Positions 36,301 through 48,300 of a stretch of 64,000 nucleotides of DNA are shown piece by piece; the first letter of the stretch is position 1; each line of letters opens with the position of its first letter. The stretch comes from Macrostomum hystrix (lineage: Eukaryota; Platyhelminthes; Macrostomidae): contig CATNEN010000007.1 in NCBI GenBank assembly GCA_950097015.1, positions 4,826,001 through 4,890,000 on the forward strand. The letters are read 5' to 3'. The notes below the pieces were generated by a model. The model was given only the letters and a program-made list of their open reading frames with translations, was not told the origin of the DNA and made no database searches. A program made the position numbers and the translations under genes.

Positions 36301-39300
36301 GTCGACGTCGATGTTGATGTTGTGGTCGTTGTTGGGGGTGTTGTTGTCGATGTCGATGTAGACGTGGTGGTAGGTGGTGTTGTAGTCGACGTCGATGTGG
36401 TCGTTGGTGGTGTTGTTGTCGAGGTCGTTGAGGTTGAAGTGGTAGTAGTCGGTGGTGTTGATGTTGATGTTGTGGTCGTTGTAGGAGGTGTTGTTGTCGA
36501 CGTCGATGTTGATGTTGTCGTTGTTGGTGGTGTTGTAGTTGACGTTGTGGACGTTGTTGACGTCGTTGGTGGCGTCGGCGTTGTCGACGTTGATGTCGTA
36601 GTGGTAGTTGGTGGTGTTGTTGTCGACGTCGATGTTGATGTTGTGGTCGTTGTTGGAGGTGTTGTTGTCGACGTCGATGTTGATGTTGTCGTTGTTGGTG
36701 GTGTTGTAGTTGACGTTGTGGACGTTGATGACGTCGTTGGTGGCGTCGTCGTTGTCGACGTTGATGTCGTAGTGGTAGTTGGTGGTGTTGTTGTCGACGT
36801 CGATGTCGAAGTGGTTGTTGTTGGTTGTGTTGTTGTCGTTGTTGACGTACTTGTTGTTGTCGATCTTTGCTTGAAGCAGCCGTAGATACCTATCTGGATG
36901 TCGACGCTGTTGTTGTCAGTGACGGATGTGTAGTAGATCTCGAAACGTAGCATTTTTGAAACAATGGACAGGGTGCTCAGGCAGCTCATTAGATCGAGCT
37001 TGCAATTTGTGAGGTTGCTTCCGGTGAAATAGTAAGTGTCCCAGTTTAGCTGCGCCAGATTCGGTTTGTTGTAGACGCGAACAGCTTTAATATCGGAGGT
37101 AGAAAATCGTAGCTCAATTCGTCCGATTTCGATTCCTGTACTGCTTTCAGCAGCTGGGTTGACTTCAATCAGAATATTCTCATTGGGACTGCTAAGCGAC
37201 TTTGAGTTCGGAATGTTTAAGTTGAATGGAACTGGCGATGACAGACGCAGCTTTTGCAGGTCGCTTTGTGTGTAGCCAGTTTGTGTTGAACTGATTATCT
37301 GGATTTCTGTTGGAGTAACAATATCCGGATTGGAAAGGCCTTCCAGCTCAACGCAAGCCCGACGCGCAGTAGTTGTGGTCGGCAGAGTTGTTGTAGACGA
37401 AGTTGAAGTCGAAGTGGTCGTTGGTGGCGTTGAGGTCGACGTCGATGTCGAAGTGGTCGTTGGTGGTGTTGTTGTCGACGTCGATGTCGAAGTGGTCGTT
37501 GGTGGTGTTGTTGTCGATGTCGATGTCGAAGTAGTAGTTGGTGGTGTCGTTGTCGACGTCGATGTCGAAGTAGTAGTTGGTGGTGTTGTTGTCGACGTCG
37601 ATGTCGAAGTGGTAGTTGTTGGTGGCGTAGTAGTAGACGTTGATGTGGAGGTTGACGTTGTAGACGTCGACGTGGTTGTTGTCGGTGGTGTTGTTGTGGT
37701 GCTGCTGGTTGTTGTAGACAATCTTGTGTAGCAACCAAGCATGCTGACCTGAATCGAAACAGGCAGATTGTTTGTATTTCTGTAGCTGATCTTAATTCTG
37801 ATTCGGTTTGTTCGAATTCCGAGACCACCGATTGACGCACACTCCACAAAGTTGGCCATGCACACAGAAAGCTCGTCTGGGGTGCTCGCCGACTTCACCA
37901 GAGTGAATGTCGAGGTGACGCCAGACGACTCGAACAGTTCGATTGATGAAATCAGACCCGGAGTGATAGTAATGATGCTGAGCTTTCCGATTGTCGATTG
38001 ACTTCCATCGTCGCCACTGACATTGAAATCGAAGGTGATGCTCTCATCCTTGCGCGTTGAAGATGGCGCGCGGTTCACATCTAAGCCGGAAGCTGAAGAT
38101 GGTCGCAGTAGGCTCAAGTCGGAGACGGGAATGAGACCGACACCTTGAGTGGAAGAGCTGATTGAAATGTCATTCAGGCCGATCGGACCATTGCTAGCCA
38201 TGCCATCCTCTTCAAGACAACGAGTCACAGTATTTGTGGTCTTTGCCAGAATGACTTCAGTTGTTGTCTGAGGCTGTGTTGTAGTCGAAGTCGAAGTCGA
38301 AGTAGTGGTCGTAGGTGGTGTTGTTGTCGACGTCGATGTCGAAGTGGTCGTTGGTGTTGTTGTCGACGTCGATGTTGAAGTCGTTGTAGGAGGTGTTGTT
38401 GTCGACGTCGATGTAGACGTGGTGGTAGGTGGTGTTGTCGTTGACGTCGATGTTGATGATGTGGTCGTTGTTGGGGGTGTTGTTGTCGATGTCGATGTAG
38501 ACGTGGTGGTAGGTGGTGTTGTAGTCGACGTCGATGTGGTCGTTGGTGGTGTTGTTGTCGATGTCGTTGAGGTTGAAGTGGTAGTAGTCGGTGGTGTTGT
38601 TGTTGATGATGTGGTCGTTGTTGGTGGTGTTGTAGTTGACGTTGTGGACGTTGTTGACGTCGTTGGTGGCGTCGTTGTTGTCGACGTCGATGTAGACGTG
38701 GTGGTAGGTGGTGTTGTCGTTGACGTCGATGTTGATGATGTGGTCGTTGTTGGGGGTGTTGTTGTCGATGTCGATGTAGACGTGGTGGTAGGTGGTGTTG
38801 TAGTCGACGTCGATGTGGTCGTTGGTGGTGTTGTTGTCGATGTCGTTGAGGTTGAAGTGGTAGTAGTCGGTGGTGTTGTTGTTGATGATGTGGTCGTTGT
38901 TGGTGGTGTTGTAGTTGACGTTGTGGACGTTGTTGACGTTTTTGGTGGCGTCGTCGTTGTCGACGTTGATGTTGTAGTGGTAGTTGGTGGTGTTGTTGTC
39001 GACGTCGATGTTGATGTTGTGGTCGTTGTTGGGGGTGTTGTTGTCGATGTCGATGTAGACGTGGTGGTAGGTGGTGTTGTAGTCGACGTCGATGTGGTCG
39101 TTGGTGGTGTTGTTGTCGAGGTCGTTGAGGTTGAAGTGGTAGTAGTCGGTGGTGTTGATGTTGATGTTGTGGTCGTTGTAGGAGGTGTTGTTGTCGACGT
39201 CGATGTTGATGTTGTCGTTGTTGGTGGTGTTGTAGTTGACGTTGTGGACGTTGTTGACGTCGTTGGTGGCGTCGGCGTTGTCGACGTTGATGTCGTAGTG

Positions 39301-42300
39301 GTAGTTGGTGGTGTTGTTGTCGACGTCGATGTTGATGTTGTGGTCGTTGTTGGAGGTGTTGTTGTCGACGTCGATGTTGATGTTGTCGTTGTTGGTGGTG
39401 TTGTAGTTGACGTTGTGGACGTTGATGACGTCGTTGGTGGCGTCGTCGTTGTCGACGTTGATGTCGTAGTGGTAGTTGGTGGTGTTGTTGTCGACGTCGA
39501 TGTCGAAGTGGTTGTTGTTGGTTGTGTTGTTGTCGTTGTTGACGTACTTGTTGTTGTCGATCTTTGCTTGAAGCAGCCGTAGATACCTATCTGGATGTCG
39601 ACGCTGTTGTTGTCAGTGACGGATGTGTAGTAGATCTCGAAACGTAGCATTTTTGAAACAATGGACAGGGTGCTCAGGCAGCTCATTAGATCGAGCTTGC
39701 AATTTGTGAGGTTGCTTCCGGTGAAATAGTAAGTGTCCCAGTTTAGCTGCGCCAGATTCGGTTTGTTGTAGACGCGAACAGCTTTAATATCGGAGGTAGA
39801 AAATCGTAGCTCAATTCGTCCGATTTCGATTCCTGTACTGCTTTCAGCAGCTGGGTTGACTTCAATCAGAATATTCTCATTGGGACTGCTAAGCGACTTT
39901 GAGTTCGGAATGTTTAAGTTGAATGGAACTGGCGATGACAGACGCAGCTTTTGCAGGTCGCTTTGTGTGTAGCCAGTTTGTGTTGAACTGATTATCTGGA
40001 TTTCTGTTGGAGTAACAATATCCGGATTGGAAAGGCCTTCCAGCTCAACGCAAGCCCGACGCGCAGTAGTTGTGGTCGGCAGAGTTGTTGTAGACGAAGT
40101 TGAAGTCGAAGTGGTCGTTGGTGGCGTTGAGGTCGACGTCGATGTCGAAGTGGTCGTTGGTGATGTTGTTGTCGACGTCGATGTCGAAGTGGTCGTTGGT
40201 GGTGTTGTTGTCGATGTCGATGTCGAAGTAGTAGTTGGTGGTGTCGTTGTCGACGTCGATGTCGAAGTAGTAGTTGATGGTGTTGTTGTCGACGTCGATG
40301 TCGAAGTGGTAGTTGTTGGTGGCGTAGTAGTAGACGTTGATGTGGAGGTTGACGTTGTAGACGTCGACGTGGTTGTTGTCGGTGGTGTTGTTGTGGTGCT
40401 GCTGGTTGTTGTAGACAATCTTGTGTAGCAACCAAGCATGCTGACCTGAATCGAAACAGGCAGATTGTTTGTATTTCTGTAGCTGATCTTAATTCTGATT
40501 CGGTTTGTTCGAATTCCGAGACCACCGATTGACGCACACTCCACAAAGTTGGCCATGCACACAGAAAGCTCGTCTGGGGTGCTCGCCGACTTCACCAGAG
40601 TGAATGTCGAGGTGACGCCAGACGACTCGAACAGTTCGATTGATGAAATCAGACCCGGAGTGATAGTAATGATGCTGAGCTTTCCGATTGTCGATTGACT
40701 TCCATCGTCGCCACTGACATTGAAATCGAAGGTGATGCTCTCATCCTTGCGCGTTGAAGATGGCGCGCGGTTCACATCTAAGCCGGAAGCTGAAGATGGT
40801 CGCAGTAGGCTCAAGTCGGAGACGGGAATGAGACCGACACCTTGAGTGGAAGAGCTGATTGAAATGTCATTCAGGCCGATCGGACCATTGCTAGCCATGC
40901 CATCCTCTTCAAGACAACGAGTCACAGTATTTGTGGTCTTTGCCAGAATGACTTCAGTTGTTGTCTGAGGCTGTGTTGTAGTCGAAGTCGAAGTCGAAGT
41001 AGTGGTCGTAGGTGGTGTTGTTGTCGACGTCGATGTCGAAGTGGTCGTTGGTGTTGTTGTCGACGTCGATGTTGAAGTCGTTGTAGGAGGTGTTGTTGTC
41101 GACGTCGATGTAGACGTGGTGGTAGGTGGTGTTGTCGTTGACGTCGATGTTGATGATGTGGTCGTTGTTGGGGGTGTTGTTGTCGATGTCGATGTAGACG
41201 TGGTGGTAGGTGGTGTTGTAGTCGACGTCGATGTGGTCGTTGGTGGTGTTGTTGTCGATGTCGTTGAGGTTGAAGTGGTAGTAGTCGGTGGTGTTGTTGT
41301 TGATGATGTGGTCGTTGTTGGTGGTGTTGTAGTTGACGTTGTGGACGTTGTTGACGTCGTTGGTGGCGTCGTTGTTGTCGACGTCGATGTAGACGTGGTG
41401 GTAGGTGGTGTTGTCGTTGACGTCGATGTTGATGATGTGGTCGTTGTTGGGGGTGTTGTTGTCGATGTCGATGTAGACGTGGTGGTAGGTGGTGTTGTAG
41501 TCGACGTCGATGTGGTCGTTGGTGGTGTTGTTGTCGAGGTCGTTGAGGTTGAAGTGGTAGTAGTCGGTGGTGTTGATGTTGATGTTGTGGTCGTTGTAGG
41601 AGGTGTTGTTGTCGACGTCGATGTTGATGTTGTCGTTGTTGGTGGTGTTGTAGTTGACGTTGTGGACGTTGTTGACGTCGTTGGTGGCGTCGTCGTTGTC
41701 GACGTTGATGTCGTAGTGGTAGTTGGTGGTGTTGTTGTCGACGTCGATGTTGATGTTGTGGTCGTTGTTGGAGGTGTTGTTGTCGACGTCGATGTTGATG
41801 TTGTCGTTGTTGGTGGTGTTGTAGTTGACGTTGTGGACGTTGATGACGTCGTTGGTGGCGTCGTCGTTGTCGACGTTGATGTCGTAGTGGTAGTTGGTGG
41901 TGTTGTTGTCGACGTCGATGTCGAAGTGGTTGTTGTTGGTTGTGTTGTTGTCGTTGTTGACGTACTTGTTGTTGTCGATCTTTGCTTGAAGCAGCCGTAG
42001 ATACCTATCTGGATGTCGACGCTGTTGTTGTCAGTGACGGATGTGTAGTAGATCTCGAAACGTAGCATTTTTGAAACAATGGACAGGGTGCTCAGGCAGC
42101 TCATTAGATCGAGCTTGCAATTTGTGAGGTTGCTTCCGGTGAAATAGTAAGTGTCCCAGTTTAGCTGCGCCAGATTCGGTTTGTTGTAGACGCGAACAGC
42201 TTTAATATCGGAGGTAGAAAATCGTAGCTCAATTCGTCCGATTTCGATTCCTGTACTGCTTTCAGCAGCTGGGTTGACCTCAATCAGAATATTCTCATTG

Positions 42301-45300
42301 GGACTGCTAAGCGACTTTGAGTTCGGAATGTTTAAGTTGAATGGAACTGGCGATGACAGACGCAGCTTTTGCAGGTCGCTTTGTGTGTAGCCAGTTTGTG
42401 TTGAACTGATTATCTGGATTTCTGTTGGAGTAACAATATCCGGATTGGAAAGGCCTTCCAGCTCAACGCAAGCCCGACGCGCAGTAGTTGTGGTCGGCAG
42501 AGTTGTTGTAGACGAAGTTGAAGTCGAAGTGGTCGTTGGTGGCGTTGAGGTCGACGTCGATGTTGAAGTTGTCGTTGAGGCGATCGTCGTTGATGGAGTA
42601 GTAGTTGATGTCGATGTCGAAGTTGTGGTTGTCGATGTTTTTGTTGTCCTTTGTTGGTAGCATCCGAGCATCTTGATTTTTATATGCTGAGGCATTATAT
42701 TTACAAATGTAATTTTTATTGATATTTTTGTTGCTCGAAGCCCAGACCCTGGAATCTTCGCACATTCAATCATATCGTTGAAGCAAGCGTTAATTTCTGA
42801 AGCCTCAGTTGCATTGACAATGAGATCTTCCGGTGACAAATTGTTGTAGTTTGCTCTTAGCTCTACTCCTCGGAGCAAAGATTTAGGTCCAACCTGAGCA
42901 ATTATTAGCGACCCTATTGTTGATGCACTCCCATCGTCTCCAGCCACAAAGAAATCGAATTGTACAGACTCTGTTGTTGGTGTATTGGAGTTTCCTGTGA
43001 TTTTAAAACCGACTCCCGCCGTGCTAAATCGTAGTAAATCTATGCTTCGATTCGAATAGGAGCTAACGCCAAGAGATGCAGCCCGCAGATTGATTTCATC
43101 GGAACTGATTATGTTTGAGTCAGCCATGCCGTCCTTGTCAATGCAGCGTGGTGCCGGCGTTTCAGTTTTTGCCTTGACAGCTTCTGTTGTCGAGTAGGCT
43201 GTTGTTGGTGGAAGAGTTGTCAGGAGCTTTTGAAAGCAGCCGTGAACGGAGAGTTTCACTGAAATAGTTGTTTCTTGGTTGAAGTTAAAAGTCAAGCGGA
43301 CTTCCTGCGCTGTCAGCGGGGTGGAGTTCTCTGGCAAAGCGCAGCGCAGCAAGTCAGGGAAGCAGCGACGCTCTGAAGTTGTCAAGTTTGCTAGCCTTGT
43401 GTAGTCCGTATCACTGAACCTCTTGTACTCAACAATTATAGATGTAGTTGGTATGAAAAAGTCCGTGGAAATCAAGGTGAGCTTCGTCAGCCTGGAGTTA
43501 ATTGGAGTGTTCTGTGTCAGTGAAATAGTTATAGTGGCACTTGCTCCAGTCGTGTTGAGAACAAAGCTCTCAGGGTACTCAGGTCTCAGTAGAGACTTGG
43601 GTTTCTTAGCAGACGAGGTCGGCTCGATTCTGATGTCCTCATCGCGAATGACCGTATTGGAGGCCATTCCATCCTGCTCGTCCGGTTCGCAAACCCTAGG
43701 GATGCTTGCGGTTGTTGTTGTTGTAGTCGTTGTTGCTGAAATCAAAGGTGAAAATTAGGAACGGAGTTGGTTTCGAAGTATTTGAATCACTTTTTTTTTA
43801 TTAAACAGCTTTATGACTTTTTAGAGAGTGACTTAATTGTGCCATTCTACAAGAAATGCAAACTAATGAAAGCAGCAAGACGAATTTTTCGGAAATTGAA
43901 CTCATTTTAACTATTTACATCGAATTCACATTTAACGAAACAATGATTCGAAAGTGAAATTTATAAATCGAGCAAAACAATATCTTATTGGCTAAGTTGT
44001 ACACTGAGATCTCACACAGTTACGATCAGATCAGATGTAATAGATTGGCTAACATGTAATTTCCACGTGATTTGAAGCTAAATCTTTGAATGGGTCAAAT
44101 CAAGGCATATGCCAGAGAGATGGTTCGCTGGAATGGGGCCATGCAAGTCTGCCCGTGAAACGATTCTACGAAATTCCCAGTAGCATCTTCCAAACACACA
44201 ATGTCTGCACAAAGCGTGCAACTCACTAAGACAGCTAGGAGACTCGTCCTCTCCGTTCCTGCATTCGACAATGCCGTCGCAACGGTGAGCGCAGATACTC
44301 ACTCCTGCGCTATTTAAGCACCGCACATTGTCCCCAGTGCAGGGGGTCGTTACAGTAGTGGCCGATGTCGTCGTTGGAGTTGTTGTCGTTATTGAGCTGG
44401 TCGTTGTCGTCGTTGGAACTGGAGTTGTAGAGAAAGTCGTGATTTCAGACGTCGTCGGAGAGGTTGTAGATGGCGTCGATGAAGTTGTCGGTGGTGTTGT
44501 TGTGGTGCTGCTGGTTGTTGTAGACAATCTTGTGTAGCAACCAAGCATGCTGACCTGAATCGAAACAGGCAGATTGTTTGTATTTCTGTAGCTGATCTTA
44601 ATTCTGATTCGGTTTGTTCGAATTCCGAGACCACCGATTGACGCACACTCCACAAAGTTGGCCATGCACACAGAAAGCTCGTCTGGGGTGCTCGCCGACT
44701 TCACCAGAGTGAATGTCGAGGTGACGCCAGACGACTCGAACAGTTCGATTGATGAAATCAGACCCGGAGTGATAGTAATGATGCTGAGCTTTCCGATTGT
44801 CGATTGACTTCCATCGTCGCCACTGACATTGAAATCGAAGGTGATGCTCTCATCCTTGCGCGTTGAAGATGGCGCGCGGTTCACATCTAAGCCGGAAGCT
44901 GAAGATGGTCGCAGTAGGCTCAAGTCGGAGACGGGAATGAGACCGACACCTTGAGTGGAAGAGCTGATTGAAATGTCATTCAGGCCGATCGGACCATTGC
45001 TAGCCATGCCATCCTCTTCAAGACAACGAGTCACAGTATTTGTGGTCTTTGCCAGAATGACTTCAGTTGTTGTCTGAGGCTGTGTTGTAGTCGAAGTCGA
45101 AGTCGAAGTAGTGGTCGTAGGTGGTGTTGTTGTCGACGTCGATGTCGAAGTGGTCGTTGGTGTTGTTGTCGACGTCGATGTTGAAGTCGTTGTAGGCGGT
45201 GTTGTTGTCGACGTCGATGTAGAAGTGGTGGTTGTTGGTGTTGTCGTTGACGTCGATGATGATGTGGTCGTTGTTGGGGGTGTTGTTGTCGATGTCGATG

Positions 45301-48300
45301 TAGACGTGGTGGTAGGTGGTGTTGTAGTCGACGTCGATGTGGTCGTTGGTGGTGTTGTTGTCGAGGTTGTTGAGGTTGAAGTGGTAGTAGTCGGTGGTGT
45401 TGTTGTTGATGATGTTGTCGTTGTTGGTGGTGTTGTAGTTGACGTTGTGGACGTTGTTGACGTCGTTGGTGGCGTCGTTGTTGTCGACGTTGATGTAGTA
45501 GTGGTAGTTGGTGGTGTTGTTGTCGACGTCGATGTTGATGTTGTGGTCGTTGTTGGTGGTGTTGTAGTTGACGTTGTGGACGTTGTTGACGTCGTTGTTG
45601 GCGTCGTTGACGTAGACGTTGATGTAGTAGTGGTAGTTAGTGGTGTTGTTGTCGACGTCGATGTTGATGTTGTGGTCGTTGTTGGTGGTGTTGTAGTTGA
45701 CGTTGTGGACGTTGTTGACGTCGTTGGTGGCGTCGTTGTTGTCGACGTTGATGTAGTAGTGGTAGTTGGTGGTGTCGTTGTCGACGTCGATGTCGATGTT
45801 GTGGTCGTTGTTGGGGGTGTTGTTGTCGATGTCGATGTAGACGTGGTGGAAGGTGGTGTTGTAGTCGACGTCGATGTGGTCGTTGGTTGTGTTGTTGTCG
45901 AGGTCGTTGAGGTTGAAGTGGTAGTCGTCGGTGGTGTTGTAGTCGACGTTGTGGATGTTGATGTTGTTGTAGGCGTTGTTGTTGTCGATGTTGTTGTGGT
46001 TGTTGTGGTTGTTGATGTTGTGCTACAAGACTGCTCATCTGTTCCATCCTAGGAATGTCATAAAAAGATTTGTTTTTTTTCGCTGTGAAATTCTTTTTAA
46101 TGCAAGGATCACCAGTGCTCTTATTTACTTACGCTGCAATCCGCTTTTCCATCACAAAGCTGGGTCACATTGATACATTTGCATTGGTCGCATATTAGTG
46201 TGTTGCGTTCCATACACAGGCATTCTGAAACGGGAATGGATCATAAATAGATAGACAAATTTTCTCAGTCAGAATTTTACTTGAAATTCTTTTGTTTGCT
46301 GCTGGCCTCTGATTGGATCAGCAACTTGGGTTGGTGCGAAATCCAATTAAGTTACTTACTGCAGCCTCTCTCGTCGCTGCCGTCGCCGCAGTCGTCGTGC
46401 CCGTCGCAATGGTTGGTTCGCGGGATGCACTTAGTCACGGTTGTGCCAGGTACGCCGCAGGTGAACTCCAAAACGGCGTCACACTCTAATTGGTTGGGTG
46501 AAAGAGAGATTAATTGATTGCTTGGTTATTTTTCTATTGATTGATTGATTCTGAGAGGCGCGCAGATGAACTTAATGAAAGTACTTTGCAGGGGTTCGGT
46601 GGCAGGTTAACGCGTTTGCCTCTGGCACCAATGTCCTTGAGGTCGATTCCGCGGCGATGCATTTATTTGGGGCGCAGCTGCTGAGAGAAGGCTTGTGGGC
46701 TTGTCGTACAATTTACGCCCTTGAGGGCTAACCCCCAAGGCACAGTAAAATTGTTCACTGCCTGACGTTAAGAAATTCAGGACAGATGTACACACCTGTG
46801 TGAGCGTGTGACTGCATACACAGAGTATCTGAGTGCGAGTGTGCTAAGGAGTCTAGGTGCGACTAAGTGCGAGTGCGCGAAATGGGCAGAATTGCCTCCT
46901 CGCTGGCTAGTGTCAACAAATAATGTGCTGGTGCTCACCGCCATCCTGTAGTTATTATTCTTATTAAGCACATCATGCACTGCAGTTCCAACTCTGAGGA
47001 ATAGCCTATCTTACTCTTGCAATTCTCCTCGTCTGTGGTGTCGGGTAGGCCGCAGTCGTAGACGCCATCGCATCGCTTCTGCTTCGGGAGGCACTTGCCG
47101 GTCTTGTTGCACTGGATCTCGGTCGGATTGCAACCTTTCCCGAATTCAGGTGAACTTTTTTCTTTAATTCAATTTAATTGCGCGTAAACCCCTTGCCAAT
47201 CCGAATCAACTAGCTGCAATTTCAAGCTTACTAACTCAATAATAAAAAATAATATTACTCTTCCATAAACAGTGAACCGAACTTCAACAAGCTTGTATGA
47301 TCAGATAGGCTCATAGAGCAATCACAATTCCTGCTAAATTCTAGCCTAGCAGTCTCCATACACAGTCTCGTCGCCTCACCGCATCCCATTTCGTCTGAGC
47401 CGTCCGTGCACTGAGGAATGCCGTCGCATTTCAGCGACATGGCGACGCACTGCTGGGTTGTGATGCAGCGGAAGAAAGATGGCGAGCAGGTCGTGTCTGC
47501 GGGTGGCGGACTTTATGTTTTACTCCTTGCCATCATCATTAATCAGCTTTTCCTGCAACTGCTAAGCCTTCCTGGGTTGTGGACTTATTAGTTATTTTGG
47601 TTTCAGATTGTTAGAACGAAACTCTATGTGCCAGACAATGGGCGGCGATGCTTTCCGGCAATATCCGATTGATGCACGCTGCGGCCATGCACCATACAAA
47701 TAACTCAACTATTACAAATCGGACAGGACACCTTACCGTTAGACAGGAACTGTTATATGAGACACCTAGCTGTTATATGAGACACCTAGCTGTTATATGA
47801 GACACCTAGCTGTTATATGAGACACCTAGCTGTTTATATGAGACACCTAGCTGTTATATCAGACACCTAGCTGTTATATGAGACACCTAGCTGTTATATG
47901 AGACACCTAGCTGTTATATGAGACACCTAGCTGTTATATGAGACACCTAGCTGTTTATATGAGACACCTAGCTGCTATATGAGACACCTAGCTGTTATAT
48001 GAGACACCTAGCTGTTATATGAGACACCTAGCTGTTTATATGAGACACCTAGCTGTTTATATGAGACACCTAGCTGTTATATCAGACACCTAGCTGTTAT
48101 ATGAGACACCTAGCTGTTATATGAGACACCTAGCTGTTATATGAGACACCTAGCTGTTATATGAGACACCTAGCTGTTATATGAGACACCTAGCTGTTTA
48201 TATGAGACACCTAGCTGTTATATGAGACACCTAGCTGTTATATGAGACACCTAGCTGTTATATGAGACACCTAGCTGTTAAACAGGACACAAATTTTTAT

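Noticed and set aside
43423-43758. Separate short gene opposite module E
   Set aside because: A shadow frame of the first discoidin-like module of exon 23; it has no independent features.
28561-46052. Long plus-strand open frames (330-540 aa) reading [13 protein letters not shown]
   Set aside because: They are the reverse complement of Thr/Ser/Pro codons of the minus-strand mucin, which rarely make stops on the other strand. The minus frame has Cys modules, splice sites and family similarity.
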